The notes under the pieces: generated by a model
Told to the model about the DNA's origin: nothing
Database searches by the model: none
The model's input: the letters and a program-made list of their open reading frames with translations, nothing else
Shown here: positions 22,764 to 31,607 of the stretch, in pieces
Position numbering within the stretch: position 1 is the first letter of the stretch
How the letters are laid out: each line of letters starts with the position of its first letter
Made by a program: the position numbers and the translations under genes
DNA from: Bacteroidales bacterium
GTDB taxonomy: Bacteria > Bacteroidota > Bacteroidia > Bacteroidales > JAADJA01
Assembly: GCA_026984135.1 (NCBI GenBank)
Contig: JALSSR010000209.1
Coordinates: 1 to 40,542 of the forward strand
DNA: 40,542 nucleotides
Reading direction: 5' to 3'

Positions 22764-23537
22764 ATGGAATATACAATATTAAATTTAGAAGTTACCGATG
22801 GAGTTGCATTGGTTAAAATAAACAGACCCAAAGCATTAAACGCCCTGAATACAAGGTTTTTCCAGGAGATGGATGCTATGATTGAAGATGTTTCGGGTAT
22901 GCAGGATGTAAAAGTAATGGTTATAACCGGTGAAGGCAAGGCATTTGTTGCAGGTGCCGACATAGCCGAGATGGTTAATAAATCGCCGGAAGAAGGAACA
23001 GCTTTTTCCAAAGTCGGGCAGAATACCTTCAACAGTATTGAAAAAATGGATATACCGGTTATTGCAGCCATAAACGGATTTGCTCTTGGCGGCGGACTTG
23101 AGTTGGCTATGAGTTGCGACATCAGGATTGCAAGTTCCAAAGCCAGATTCGGACAGCCGGAGGTTAATCTAGGACTTATTCCCGGTTATGCGGGAACACA
23201 AAGATTACCAAGATTAGCAGGGAAAGGTGATGCCCTTATGTTGCTCTTGACAGGAGATATGATTGGTGCCGGCGAAGCTCTCCGGATGGGTCTTGTTCAA
23301 AAGGTTGTGGAACCCGAACAATTAACGGACGAGGTAATGAATCTTGCCAAGACAATTGCATCCAAAGGACCTCAGGCAGTTAAAAAAGTTAAAAAAGTGG
23401 TTCGTGAAGGACTGCAAACCGACTTTGAATCGGGAAGCAACCTCGAATCAAAGCAGTTCGGTTCTCTGTTTGGAAAAGGAAGTGAAGGAGAAGAAGGGAT
23501 GAAAGCTTTCCTTGAAAAAAGAAAACCCGAATGGTAA
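22764..23537 (+). CDS. enoyl-CoA hydratase (crotonase family)
   Basis: This 257-aa cytoplasmic enzyme adds water to 2-enoyl-CoA. The length is standard. The CoA/oxyanion-hole segments are AFVAGADIAEM and FALGGGLELAMSCDIRIA, and both catalytic glutamates are present: one in GGGLELA and one in FGQPEVNLGLIPGYAGTQRL. It opens an operon with 3-hydroxyacyl-CoA dehydrogenase and thiolase genes, which together cover crotonyl- to acetyl-CoA type conversions (fatty-acid or amino-acid oxidation, or butyrate-type synthesis). A toxin-antitoxin pair lies just downstream. Chain-length preference cannot be read from the sequence. Confidence 0.93.
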   Translation: MEYTILNLEVTDGVALVKINRPKALNALNTRFFQEMDAMIEDVSGMQDVKVMVITGEGKAFVAGADIAEMVNKSPEEGTAFSKVGQNTFNSIEKMDIPVIAAINGFALGGGLELAMSCDIRIASSKARFGQPEVNLGLIPGYAGTQRLPRLAGKGDALMLLLTGDMIGAGEALRMGLVQKVVEPEQLTDEVMNLAKTIASKGPQAVKKVKKVVREGLQTDFESGSNLESKQFGSLFGKGSEGEEGMKAFLEKRKPEW

Positions 23538-23558
23538 ACTCATAAATATTTTCTAAAA

Positions 23559-23771
23559 ATGGAATTATTATCAAAGGAAATTGAAAAAGACTTGAAATTG
23601 TTAAATCCTTTTTATCAAAGGGAGGTTTATGATTTCATCAAATTTTTGCAGGCAAAACAAAAAAGGAATAATGACACAGATTATTTGTCAAGTATTCCCG
23701 GAATGATTGATTCGATATTGGAAGAAGGTGAAAAACCAATAAGTGATTACTCTAAAAATTTGGATTGGTAA
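23559..23771 (+). CDS. DUF2281-like antitoxin
   Basis: This 70-aa, acidic and helical protein has LLSKEIEKDLKLLNPFYQREVYDFIKFLQAKQK, the pattern of DUF2281-type antitoxins. The C-terminal tail (ILEEGEKPISDYSKNLDW) would wrap the toxin. It overlaps the YoeB-like toxin start by 7 bp, the usual coupling of antitoxin and toxin. It lies 21 bp after the enoyl-CoA hydratase stop, inside a metabolic operon. Expected to neutralise the toxin and possibly bind DNA, though no clear DNA-binding motif is seen. Confidence 0.75.
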   Translation: MELLSKEIEKDLKLLNPFYQREVYDFIKFLQAKQKRNNDTDYLSSIPGMIDSILEEGEKPISDYSKNLDW

Positions 23772-24034
23772 TGTACACTTTATTTTATTCTCCCCTTGCA
23801 AAGAAGGATTCTAAAAAGATAGAGAAATCGGGATTGAAGCAAAAAGTTATAGAACTTCTTAATATAATTGAAATCAATCCTTATGCTTATCCACCTGAAT
23901 TCGAGTTTTTACAGGGGAAATTAAAAGGTTATATTTCACGAAGAATCAATAAACAACATAGGCTAATATATAAAGTTGATAATAAAAATCATATCATAAA
24001 AATAGTGAGAATGTGGACGCATTATGGAAATTAA
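23765..24034 (+). CDS. YoeB/Txe-type RelE-superfamily toxin
   Basis: This 89-aa protein is typical in length for YoeB/Txe mRNA interferases, which cleave mRNA at the ribosome. The fold signature is present: YSPLAKKDSKKIEKSG, PPEFEFLQGKLKGYISRRINKQHRLIYKV, and the C-terminal MWTHYGN with the terminal His-Tyr. The glutamate, arginines and C-terminal histidine that form the YoeB active site appear intact, so it is probably active. The antitoxin gene overlaps it. The 3-hydroxyacyl-CoA dehydrogenase starts 20 bp downstream, so the cassette interrupts a metabolic operon. Confidence 0.88.
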   Translation: MVMYTLFYSPLAKKDSKKIEKSGLKQKVIELLNIIEINPYAYPPEFEFLQGKLKGYISRRINKQHRLIYKVDNKNHIIKIVRMWTHYGN

Positions 24035-24054
24035 TAACGTTTAAATATTAAAAT

Positions 24055-25395
24055 ATGACATACGACGAAAGACTTCAAAACGTATCGGTTTTGGGTGCTG
24101 CCGGTAAAATGGGCAGCGGAATTTTACTCCTCACTGCCGTTGAAATGGCGGATTTGAGCCTGAAACCCGAAAACAAAGGGAAAACATTTGCCCTTAACGC
24201 AATTGATGTTTCATCCGCCGGTTTGGCCGGTTTAATGAGATATCTTAAATCTCAGGTTCTGAAAATTGCCGAAAAAAAGACTGTTTTATTGCGGCAACTT
24301 TACAAAGAGAGAAAAGATCTGATTGAAAATGAAGATATCATTAACCAATACATCTTCGATGTTATGAATATTGTACGTCCGACAATGAGAGTGGAGGCGG
24401 CTTACGACTCAAATATCATTTTCGAGGCTATAATTGAAAATCAGGATTTGAAGATCAAACTTTTTAAGCAAATTGATGAAAATAATACGGGTAAACCCTG
24501 GTTTTTTACAAATACCTCATCCGTCCCTATTCATCTTCTTGATGAAGGTGCTAATCTTAACGGACGTATTTTGGGATTCCACTTTTACAATCCACCTGCC
24601 GTTCAACGATTGGTTGAGTTAATCACAACGGATAAAACCGTTCCCGAAATGATTGAGTTTGCCAATAGTTATGCAAAAAACCTTAGAAAAATTATCGTTC
24701 CGTCAAACGACAAAGCGGGATTTATCGGAAACGGACATTTTATGCGCGATGCTCTGCACGGAATTAAAGAGGTTGAAAGACTCTCGAAGGATATGCCCTT
24801 TGTAGAAGCATTATATATGATCAATAAAGTGTCGCAGGATTTTCTTGTAAGGCCTATGGGAATATTCCAGTTAATTGATTATGTGGGTATTGATGTTGTG
24901 AAGTTCATCATGGAAGTTATGAATCCTCATCTTCCGGATGAAGACCTGCACAGCGACCTGCTGGATAAAATGATGGATATGGGTGTTAAAGGCGGCCAAA
25001 ATTCCGACGGTTCGCAAAAAGACGGATTCCTGAAATATGAAAGAGGTAAACCTGTTGCCGTTTTCAATCCGGACACAAAAGAGTATGTTGAGATTTCAAC
25101 TTTTCAACAAAAATGCAATGAAAAACTCGGGGCTTTACCGCAAACGTGGAAGCCCTGGAAAGTAGTTAACTTCAGCAGGGGTAAAAAGGAGGCAATGCTT
25201 GAGGCATATTTCAAGGAACTTGCAGGAATGGATACCCTTGGTGCAAAACTGGCTAAAAGCTATAATGCAAAATCCAATGAAATTGGCAACTTTCTTGTTT
25301 CAAGCGGTGTTTCCAATTCTGCAGATGATGTAAATACGGTTATGCTGACAGGTTTTTATCATGCTTACGGACCGATAAACGATTATTTAAAATAG
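24055..25395 (+). CDS. 3-hydroxyacyl-CoA dehydrogenase (long form)
   Basis: This 446-aa enzyme oxidises 3-hydroxyacyl-CoA with NAD. The N-terminal Rossmann motif is VSVLGAAGKMGSGILLL. The catalytic His lies in ILGFHFYNPPAVQRLVEL, and the substrate-side motif is DKAGFIGNGHFMRDAL. Residues beyond about 290 form a second helical region, making it longer than the ~280-aa Hbd type. It is the second step of the operon, between the hydratase and the thiolase. The MNT nucleotidyltransferase ATG follows its stop with no gap. Confidence 0.9.
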   Translation: MTYDERLQNVSVLGAAGKMGSGILLLTAVEMADLSLKPENKGKTFALNAIDVSSAGLAGLMRYLKSQVLKIAEKKTVLLRQLYKERKDLIENEDIINQYIFDVMNIVRPTMRVEAAYDSNIIFEAIIENQDLKIKLFKQIDENNTGKPWFFTNTSSVPIHLLDEGANLNGRILGFHFYNPPAVQRLVELITTDKTVPEMIEFANSYAKNLRKIIVPSNDKAGFIGNGHFMRDALHGIKEVERLSKDMPFVEALYMINKVSQDFLVRPMGIFQLIDYVGIDVVKFIMEVMNPHLPDEDLHSDLLDKMMDMGVKGGQNSDGSQKDGFLKYERGKPVAVFNPDTKEYVEISTFQQKCNEKLGALPQTWKPWKVVNFSRGKKEAMLEAYFKELAGMDTLGAKLAKSYNAKSNEIGNFLVSSGVSNSADDVNTVMLTGFYHAYGPINDYLK

Positions 25396-25725
25396 ATGAA
25401 AAAATTCAGTTCAAAAGAGAAGGGAATTATACGCGATATAAAAAAATGTATTTTGGATATAAATCCTACTGCAGAGGTTTATTTGTATGGTTCTCGTGCA
25501 AGAGGAGACGCTATAAAAGAATCTGACTGGGATATATTAATATTGTTGAATGATATTAACTTTTCCAGAAGTGATGAAAGGCTGTTTCGTGAAAGTGTTT
25601 TTGACCTTGAACTGAATTATGATGAAATTATTTCAATAATTGCTTTTTCAAAAAATGATTGGTTTACAAAACATTCGGTCACTCCATTTTATGAAAATGT
25701 TATGAAGGAAGGAGTAAAACTTTAA
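25396..25725 (+). CDS. MNT-type minimal nucleotidyltransferase (antitoxin)
   Basis: This 109-aa protein has the MNT active-site pattern GSRARGD followed by SDWDILIL, the two-aspartate metal site of DNA polymerase beta-like nucleotidyltransferases. MNT proteins normally act as antitoxins that AMPylate a HEPN RNase partner. The catalytic residues are intact. It starts immediately after the dehydrogenase stop and is followed at 2 bp by a truncated HEPN gene. It may be an orphan antitoxin, or may act on a HEPN elsewhere in the genome. Confidence 0.85.
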   Translation: MKKFSSKEKGIIRDIKKCILDINPTAEVYLYGSRARGDAIKESDWDILILLNDINFSRSDERLFRESVFDLELNYDEIISIIAFSKNDWFTKHSVTPFYENVMKEGVKL

Positions 25726-25727
25726 CA

Positions 25728-25829
25728 ATGAATAAAAAGCAGGAGTATATCAAATATCGAATTAACAGGAGTTTTGAAACATTTGAAGATGTCAAAATTC
25801 TGTTAAAAGAAAACAGAAGAATTTCTTAA
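25728..25829 (+). pseudogene. truncated HEPN toxin remnant
   Basis: A 33-codon ORF reads MNKKQEYIKYRINRSFETFEDVKILLKENRRIS. This matches the first helix of HEPN proteins paired with MNT genes. The rest, including the RX4-6H RNase motif and the AxNRxYYA helix, is absent before the stop. No continuation was found in the other frames before the thiolase ATG at 25856. It is too short to work as a toxin, so it reads as the residue of a deleted partner. Confidence 0.7.
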
Positions 25830-25855
25830 AGTAATAAATCAAAAAATTTTAAATT

Positions 25856-27106
25856 ATGAATAAACTAAGACGAAAAGTATATATGGCTGCCGGATACAAC
25901 ACGGTTTCTCTCGGTACCGGTCGCAAAGAGTTTAATCCGAAGAAGCCCCGTCCCGGAATTGAACATTACATTAAAGAGGCCGGACAGGGAACATTAAAAC
26001 AAATAGGTGGTGCCGGAAATGTTGATGAAGGCGTTATAGGAAACTTTATGGCAGGACGTTTTAACAAACAGGGGCATCTTGCAGGTTTTATTCCGATGAT
26101 TGATGAAGGTCTGCAATATAAACCCTCAACAAGAGTTGAAGGCGCATGTGCTTCGGGAGCGCTGGCTCTTGCAACAGGAATAAAATCTGTTCTTGCCGAT
26201 TCTGCCGATGTGGTTCTTACCGTAGGTGTTGAAGTTCAGAATACAATGAAAGCTATTTACGGTGCCGACGTGCTTGCAGGTGCCGGGTGGTTTCAGAAAA
26301 GAAAAGAGGGACACGCATATTTTTTCCCGGGTCAGTTTAGCGACAGAGCGGGAGCTTATTATGAAAAGTACGGTATGGAATATGCACGTAAAGGAATGAA
26401 GCAATGGTTTATCAATGCCATTGAAAATGCACGCCTTTGTCCCACGGCACAGGAGTATGAGAATAAGGTTGACGACCTGGGTGCCCTGTATGACAAAATG
26501 AAACCCAATGGAAAATCATTTGTTGACAATCTGAATGTTCTGGACTGCTCCAAAGTCTCGGATGCTGCCTCCGGGATTGCAATTATGTCGGAAGAAGGTC
26601 TTAAAAGATGCGGAATACCCAAGTCACAGGCTGTTGAGGTCATCGGCATTGCACAGGTTGAAAGGAACATCACCAATGATCCCCCTGATCTGACAGAGCT
26701 TACTGCAATTAAAAAGGCTGCTGCTCAAGCACTTGAAAATGCGGGAATAACTATAAATGATCTGGCTACTCTCGAACTTCACGACTGTTTTTCAATTGCC
26801 GGGGTACTCACTATGGAAGCTCTCGGCTTTGCCAAACCGGGTGAGGGTGCTCAGTTTATTGCCGACAGAAACACAGCACGAGATGGTAAAATACCGACAA
26901 ACACAACTGGCGGACTTATCGGTTGGGGGCATCCCACAGGCGGTACGGGAGTCCATCAGGCCGTTACCATCTGGGAACAGCTGACAGGTAATGCCGGCGA
27001 CGCCCAGATAGAAATTTCCAAGGATAAACCTTACGGAATGACCATTAATATGGGTGGTGATGATGTTACCGTAGTTGCAATTATTTATAAAAGGGCTGAT
27101 TGGTAA
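25856..27106 (+). CDS. thiolase (SCP2/acetyl-CoA acetyltransferase-like)
   Basis: This 416-aa enzyme cleaves 3-ketoacyl-CoA with CoA or condenses acetyl-CoA. The nucleophile Cys lies in RVEGACASGALALATG. The His motif is LELHDCFSIAGVLTMEALG and the C-terminal GGLIGWGHPTGGTGVHQ is present; the overall pattern is of the SCP2-type thiolases rather than the PhaA type. It is the last gene of the beta-oxidation operon. Its stop lies directly at the base of a strong bidirectional terminator. Substrate length is not evident. Confidence 0.9.
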   Translation: MNKLRRKVYMAAGYNTVSLGTGRKEFNPKKPRPGIEHYIKEAGQGTLKQIGGAGNVDEGVIGNFMAGRFNKQGHLAGFIPMIDEGLQYKPSTRVEGACASGALALATGIKSVLADSADVVLTVGVEVQNTMKAIYGADVLAGAGWFQKRKEGHAYFFPGQFSDRAGAYYEKYGMEYARKGMKQWFINAIENARLCPTAQEYENKVDDLGALYDKMKPNGKSFVDNLNVLDCSKVSDAASGIAIMSEEGLKRCGIPKSQAVEVIGIAQVERNITNDPPDLTELTAIKKAAAQALENAGITINDLATLELHDCFSIAGVLTMEALGFAKPGEGAQFIADRNTARDGKIPTNTTGGLIGWGHPTGGTGVHQAVTIWEQLTGNAGDAQIEISKDKPYGMTINMGGDDVTVVAIIYKRADW

Positions 27107-27146
27107 AAAATAAAAGCTCCATCCTGCAGGATGGAGCTTTTATTTT
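27107..27146. terminator. strong bidirectional terminator
   Basis: This is a perfect 40-bp inverted repeat centred on CTG|CAG with a GC-rich inner stem (GCTCCATCCTG) and an A-run on one side and a T-run on the other. It starts on the base after the thiolase stop and ends about 30 bp before the dnaG stop, so it can serve both convergent operons. Confidence 0.95.
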
Positions 27147-27176
27147 CACCGCAGGAGTTTCCGGTGAATGCCCGAC

Positions 27177-29129
27177 CTACTTTGTAACAACCCGACCAAG
27201 CTCTTTGTTGATAATCCGGCTTATCCGTTTCAAACTCTGTTGCTCTTTAAGCAGAAGCATTATATCCTCTTCGCTACCGGCCTCTTTCAGTTTCTGCTGA
27301 TTTTCGAATATCCGTTTTTCAATCATTTTGGCCTTAAACGACAATACGGAATTGACAACCGCCTTTTTCAGTTTTTGAGATTCCGTTACAACATCAATCC
27401 TTGCCAGCTTCTCCCAGTTCTCACTCAACTCATAAGGCGAAAGGAGCAGGTTTACGGATAACGTTGAAATCTCAGAATCCTCATGGTTTTTAAAATGGTT
27501 CTCATCAGGAATTTCATCTCTCTCAATAAAGGTGATATATTCCTGAAATATCTTTTTAAAAACCGGATCATTAAACTCAAGAGAGTCCCTCCTGATATCG
27601 TTAATAATAAACTTTGCAACCTCAACAGGAATTTCAAGAGGATATCCGTTTTCATCCTTACCCTCAAAAATTATTTCCTGCTGACCATAATTCAATAAAA
27701 TCCTCACAATATCCCTTTCCTGATATTCGGTTTCGAAAACATCAAGTTCGATCTGTTTCTCTTTTTGATATTCCTGAATTTCAGGTGTTTCGGGTTTGGA
27801 AGGAGAAAACCGGTTTTTATTTTTATACTTCTCCCGCAACCTCTTATTAAGCTCATTCATAAGGGTTTGCTCTGCCATATCAAGCAGCGAAGAACACTCT
27901 TTGACATATAAGGAACGTGTTATCCCGTCGGGGATAATTGAAATTGTACGAACTATTTCTTTTATCAGTCCCGCTTTCTTTATAGGATCATTTTGCGTTT
28001 CCTCGAGCAAAACACTTGTTTTAAATCTGATAAAATCTTTTGCTTTTTTTGAGATATATTCTTCAACCTCGGCGGTACGATGTGACCGTGCAAAGGAATC
28101 GGGGTCTTCACCTTCTGGAAAAAGAACTACTTTCACATTCATTCCCTGCTCAAGAATCATATCTATACCCCGGAAAGAAGCCTTCAGACCGGCAGCATCA
28201 CCGTCATACAAAATTGTAATATTGGGAGTATATCTTTTTATGAGTCTTATCTGATCCGTTGTAAGAGATGTTCCGGAAGAAGAAACCACATTTTTTATTC
28301 CCGCCTGATGGAGAGAGATGACATCGGTATATCCTTCCACCAGAAAACAATTGTCTTTTTTAATAATCTCATTCTTAGCAAAGTATATCCCGTATAATAC
28401 CTTACTTTTATTGTATATGTCCGATTCCGGTGAATTTACATATTTGGCTTTCTTCTCATCCTTTTTGAGTATCCGCCCGCCAAATCCTACAACTCTGCCG
28501 GTCAGATTATGAATCGGGAATATAACTCTTGCACGAAACCTGTCGAAATGCTTCCCATCCTTGTTTATTGTCAACCCTGATTTAATAAGGAATTCAGCCT
28601 GATAACCGTTTTCTTTAGCTGCTTTTGTAAAGGCATCCCAACGGTCGGGGCTATATCCGAGTTGAAAATCTTCGATGGTTTTTTCAGTAAAATCCCTCTC
28701 TTTAAAATAGGAAAGGCCTATTGCTTTCCCTTCCTCCGTGTTTAAAAGTTGTTCTGCAAAAAACTTTGCAGCAAATCCGGTGACGGCAAACAGACTTTCG
28801 CGCTCGTTAAGTTGCTTTATCTGTTCGGGAGTCTGTTCTTCTTCTTCAATTTCGATATTATACTTTTTTGCAAGAAATTTCAAAGCTTCAGGATAGGTGT
28901 AATGTTCATGCTCCATTACAAAATTCACCGAATTACCTGCTTTGCCGCATCCGAAGCACTTGTATATTCCCTTTACGGGAGATACCACGAAAGAAGGCGT
29001 TTTTTCATTATGAAAAGGACACAAACCGATATAATTAACACCTCTTTTGCGAAGATGGACAAATTCGCCGACCACCTCCTCAACACGGGCGGTCTCAATT
29101 ATTGTTTGTATGGTCTCCTTCGGTATCAT
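27177..29129 (-). CDS. dnaG: DNA primase
   Basis: This 650-aa primase makes RNA primers for replication. The N-terminal zinc-binding domain is complete (GLCPFHNEKTPSF, YKCFGCGKAGN). The RNA polymerase domain and TOPRIM fold follow: CFLVEGYTDVISLHQAG with the Glu, then ITILYDGDAAGLKAS with the metal-binding Asp pair. A C-terminal helicase-interaction region follows from about residue 430, less conserved as usual. The start gives MIPKETIQTIIETA, typical of Bacteroidota DnaG. It is convergent with the beta-oxidation operon across the terminator. Confidence 0.97.
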   Translation of the reverse strand: MIPKETIQTIIETARVEEVVGEFVHLRKRGVNYIGLCPFHNEKTPSFVVSPVKGIYKCFGCGKAGNSVNFVMEHEHYTYPEALKFLAKKYNIEIEEEEQTPEQIKQLNERESLFAVTGFAAKFFAEQLLNTEEGKAIGLSYFKERDFTEKTIEDFQLGYSPDRWDAFTKAAKENGYQAEFLIKSGLTINKDGKHFDRFRARVIFPIHNLTGRVVGFGGRILKKDEKKAKYVNSPESDIYNKSKVLYGIYFAKNEIIKKDNCFLVEGYTDVISLHQAGIKNVVSSSGTSLTTDQIRLIKRYTPNITILYDGDAAGLKASFRGIDMILEQGMNVKVVLFPEGEDPDSFARSHRTAEVEEYISKKAKDFIRFKTSVLLEETQNDPIKKAGLIKEIVRTISIIPDGITRSLYVKECSSLLDMAEQTLMNELNKRLREKYKNKNRFSPSKPETPEIQEYQKEKQIELDVFETEYQERDIVRILLNYGQQEIIFEGKDENGYPLEIPVEVAKFIINDIRRDSLEFNDPVFKKIFQEYITFIERDEIPDENHFKNHEDSEISTLSVNLLLSPYELSENWEKLARIDVVTESQKLKKAVVNSVLSFKAKMIEKRIFENQQKLKEAGSEEDIMLLLKEQQSLKRISRIINKELGRVVTK

Positions 29130-29146
29130 CGTATCGTATGAAAATG

Positions 29147-29154
29147 CAAAGATA
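29147..29154 (-). promoter_or_regulatory. -7 element of dnaG
   Basis: On the minus strand this is TATCTTTG, an exact TAnnTTTG match, 17 bp upstream of the dnaG ATG. Confidence 0.6.
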
Positions 29155-29254
29155 TAAGAATTAAGGAAAGGTTATTGCGAACTTTTGCCGAAAAATGCCC
29201 GAATATCATAGAGTAAGATTTATTATAATCCACTACTTTCTATAGCTACAGCTC

Positions 29255-29290
29255 TTCCCTCTTCTCGCAGGAGAGGGTCGGGGGGAGGTG
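29255..29290. repeat. CCCTCT-hairpin-AGAGGG dispersed repeat, copy 1
   Basis: CCCTCTTCTC and a following GGAGAGGG form a hairpin, then GGGGGGAGG. A similar element is at 34454-34495. The spurious ORF PPPDPLLREEG comes from it. It lies in the 330-bp gap 29130-29459, where no gene is seen. Confidence 0.55.
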
Positions 29291-29357
29291 TTTTTGAAAA
29301 TATGAATAGATAATTGCTATCAACCATAATTTTAAAAATGAAATTATCCTGATTTAT

Positions 29358-29379
29358 CCGGGATTTCCAAATCCCGGAA
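29358..29379. repeat. 10-bp-stem palindrome
   Basis: TCCGGGATTT and AAATCCCGGA are separated by only two bases, a near-perfect 22-bp dyad. It has no T-run. The function is unknown; it may be part of the same intergenic repeat tract. Confidence 0.6.
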
Positions 29380-29405
29380 TTAATAAGATTAGGCCGGCCG
29401 GTTTG

Positions 29406-29434
29406 AAAAAAGGATGACACCAAAGGCATCATCC
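29406..29434 (-). terminator. terminator of the first Asp-box T9SS gene
   Basis: On the minus strand GGATGATGCC and GGTGTCATCC form a stem with two mismatches, followed by six T residues. It is 25 bp after the stop and has the same architecture as the terminator of the paralogous gene. Confidence 0.8.
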
Positions 29435-29459
29435 TCAAATTCAAAAGTTTACTAACAGC

Positions 29460-31349
29460 TTATTCAACAATCATTCTTTTTATTACCGAACTGTTGCCGG
29501 CTTTAACGATATAGAAATATATTCCGGATTTGAAGGAGGAAACATCAATTTTGAAATCATACATTCCTCTGTTAACCTCTCCTTTATCAATAAATGTTAT
29601 TTGTTGCCCTAAAATATTTACAACCTCAAGACTTAATTTGCTCGACTCACTTACCTTAACTTTTATCACTGTTGTTCGATTTGCAGGATTAGGAACATTT
29701 TGCGCTACATCAAAAAATTCAGTATTCTTTTCAATGCCGGTGCCGGGAATAACTTCGGAATAATGATAAATGGTGTAGTCATCAGGGTCATTTTGCGTTG
29801 GATTATTAAGAAAATAAAGTCCCGGGAATCCATCCGTAAAATAGATAAGATGAAATTCTTTGCCCTCTGAAGTATAATTAATATCTCCTGCAAGGACGGG
29901 ATAAATACACTCGTGGAGCCAATGCGTGATTTCCGTATCAATATCAAATATACTGCTCCAGGAGCCGGCAACTCCGTTATTACTCGAATAGCGACGAAAA
30001 ATATGCCTGAAATTGGTTTGACCGTTATCATAACCGGGAGCCAGTGCCGACCAGGCAATATAAACCGTATTATCATCCGAACCGACCATAATGGAAGGCA
30101 TTGTACATATTCCAAGTTCCGGATAGGTAACAAAATCGGGAAGTAGCTGTGTACCGGTATCAACAACATATCCTATTAAAGTTTCATCTTCCACAAGGTT
30201 TTCATAGGCAAGGGCGCGATGTTGGTTTTCGGCTGTAAAAGGAGGCATAGTTTCATTCCAGTAAACTATTCCGTCGGTAAAAGGCCAGACAGTGAAACTC
30301 GTTCCCGGCTCGGTATGAGCAACGCGGGTAAGACCGCAAACGGCGTGCACCATACCGTCGCTGCCAATGGCAATATCCGCCGAATAATCGGGTGCCCAAA
30401 TGGTATCCGTTGTAATGGTATTATCCCAATCCCACATAGGATAAGGATGTTCCCATATAATAATCTTCTGCCACGTATCACCGTTATCCGTTGATTTCAT
30501 AACTATCCAGTCGTGCCACGGGCTTGAAACGGTAAAAGCTATTGTGCTGCCTCTTGATTCGGCCCACACATAATCATCTGCGTGAAATCCCGAATAATAA
30601 TCCGAATTGATCTGCTCGAGGATTGTCCAGTCGGTCCAGGTTTCTCCTCCATCATCGGATTTTATGTAAAACAACGGTACATCTTGATTTGCATAAGCAT
30701 CGGCAGCGGGTACAATGATATGAATAATCTCATGGTTTTCACCCGATGTAGTCATTCTCGGCCAGGTAATAGCAGTACCGCCCATAGCCTCCGGTCCCGG
30801 AATGTAGGATTGAATCCATTCACCCGTACCTTTTTGGGGACGGATATTCATAATAAGACCTCCGTCGGGAAAGCTCCCGTCGGCAATATGGGAAACAACT
30901 ATTTCGCCGTTCTCACCGAAAGCCGCATAGGATGGCCAGCCGCAGCGATATCCGGTTTCTATTCTCTCCGTTGGTATGGTTCCCCAGTTCATGCCGTCAT
31001 AGTAGTTGTATCCCGTTCCCCGGTTAGGCATTGAAATGTTATTATCAAGACCCATTGTCCAGACCGCTCCTGCGGTACCATCATCATAAAGCCAAAAACG
31101 GTTTGCAAGAAGTGAATTCGATTGCACATCATAAATCGTTCCCCCTGCAATAAGCTCATCTTTAGCAGTGCCGGGTAAAGAGGAATTTGGTATTACGGGT
31201 ATCTGATATACCTCGCCACCAGTTACCGGCTTTTGTAAAGTAACGGTTACCGATTTATTAGTCTGCTCTTTGGTAAAGTCAGCACGCTTTTGTGAATACC
31301 CGGACATAGCGATGCTAAGAATAACCGTAAAAAGTAATTTTTTTTTCAT
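29460..31349 (-). CDS. T9SS-secreted Asp-box (sialidase-like) beta-propeller protein
   Basis: This 629-aa protein has a signal peptide (KKKLLFTVILSIAMSGYSQ). A large central region carries Asp-box repeats, e.g. KSDDGGETWTDW at about 220-235 and KSTDNGDTWQKI at about 290. The C-terminus has FFDVAQNVPNPANRTTVIKVKVSE, then LEVVNILGQQITFIDKG, and ends KRMIVE, the type A sorting domain of the type IX system. It should be exported and tethered to or released from the cell surface. No sialidase catalytic set (Arg triad, Tyr/Glu) was recognised, so enzyme activity is not claimed. It is a close paralog of the adjacent gene, on the same strand. Confidence 0.85.
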   Translation of the reverse strand: MKKKLLFTVILSIAMSGYSQKRADFTKEQTNKSVTVTLQKPVTGGEVYQIPVIPNSSLPGTAKDELIAGGTIYDVQSNSLLANRFWLYDDGTAGAVWTMGLDNNISMPNRGTGYNYYDGMNWGTIPTERIETGYRCGWPSYAAFGENGEIVVSHIADGSFPDGGLIMNIRPQKGTGEWIQSYIPGPEAMGGTAITWPRMTTSGENHEIIHIIVPAADAYANQDVPLFYIKSDDGGETWTDWTILEQINSDYYSGFHADDYVWAESRGSTIAFTVSSPWHDWIVMKSTDNGDTWQKIIIWEHPYPMWDWDNTITTDTIWAPDYSADIAIGSDGMVHAVCGLTRVAHTEPGTSFTVWPFTDGIVYWNETMPPFTAENQHRALAYENLVEDETLIGYVVDTGTQLLPDFVTYPELGICTMPSIMVGSDDNTVYIAWSALAPGYDNGQTNFRHIFRRYSSNNGVAGSWSSIFDIDTEITHWLHECIYPVLAGDINYTSEGKEFHLIYFTDGFPGLYFLNNPTQNDPDDYTIYHYSEVIPGTGIEKNTEFFDVAQNVPNPANRTTVIKVKVSESSKLSLEVVNILGQQITFIDKGEVNRGMYDFKIDVSSFKSGIYFYIVKAGNSSVIKRMIVE

Positions 31350-31404
31350 GATATTACATTTTGTTAAACAATACGTGATTTAATTCCGGAATAAATAGTA
31401 TCAA

Positions 31405-31475
31405 CAAAGATAATGATCTAAATTTCAAATGTCAAGGAGAAAAAAGTTAACGGTAGTAAAAAAAAAGTTAACGGT
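31405..31475 (-). promoter_or_regulatory. promoter with LytTR-like direct repeats
   Basis: On the minus strand, -7 is TATCTTTG (31412-31405) and -33 is CTTGAC (CAAG on the plus strand at 31433), spacer 20 bp. Just upstream are two direct repeats ACCGTTAAC (31454-31446 and 31475-31467), period exactly 21 bp, with A/T-rich flanks. Nine-bp direct repeats with a 12-bp spacer fit the LytTR response-regulator site (consensus near ACCGTTNAG). Confidence 0.6.
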
Positions 31476-31550
31476 ATTCTTAAAATTAATCGGTATGTAT
31501 TACAAGGGTGGGCAACTGGAACATTGTGTATGTTATGGACACAGTGGACA

Positions 31551-31604
31551 CCCAGGCGTGGACGCTTGGGCAGACAACCCGCCGAAGCTTTAGCGAAGGT
31601 GGGT
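31551..31604. repeat. two adjacent hairpin repeats
   Basis: CCCAGGCG and CGCTTGGG form an 8-bp stem with a TGGA loop (31551-31570). Then ACCCGCC and GGTGGGT pair around GAAGCTTTAGCGAA (31577-31604). The second resembles a widespread intergenic palindrome (CGCCGAAGCTTTAGCGAAGG). They fill most of the non-coding gap 31476-31607. Confidence 0.6.
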
Positions 31605-31607
31605 AAT

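Noticed and set aside
29223-29444. 73-aa ORF containing PPPDPLLREEG
   Set aside because: It is produced by a dispersed CCCTCT-type repeat, a known source of spurious ORFs.
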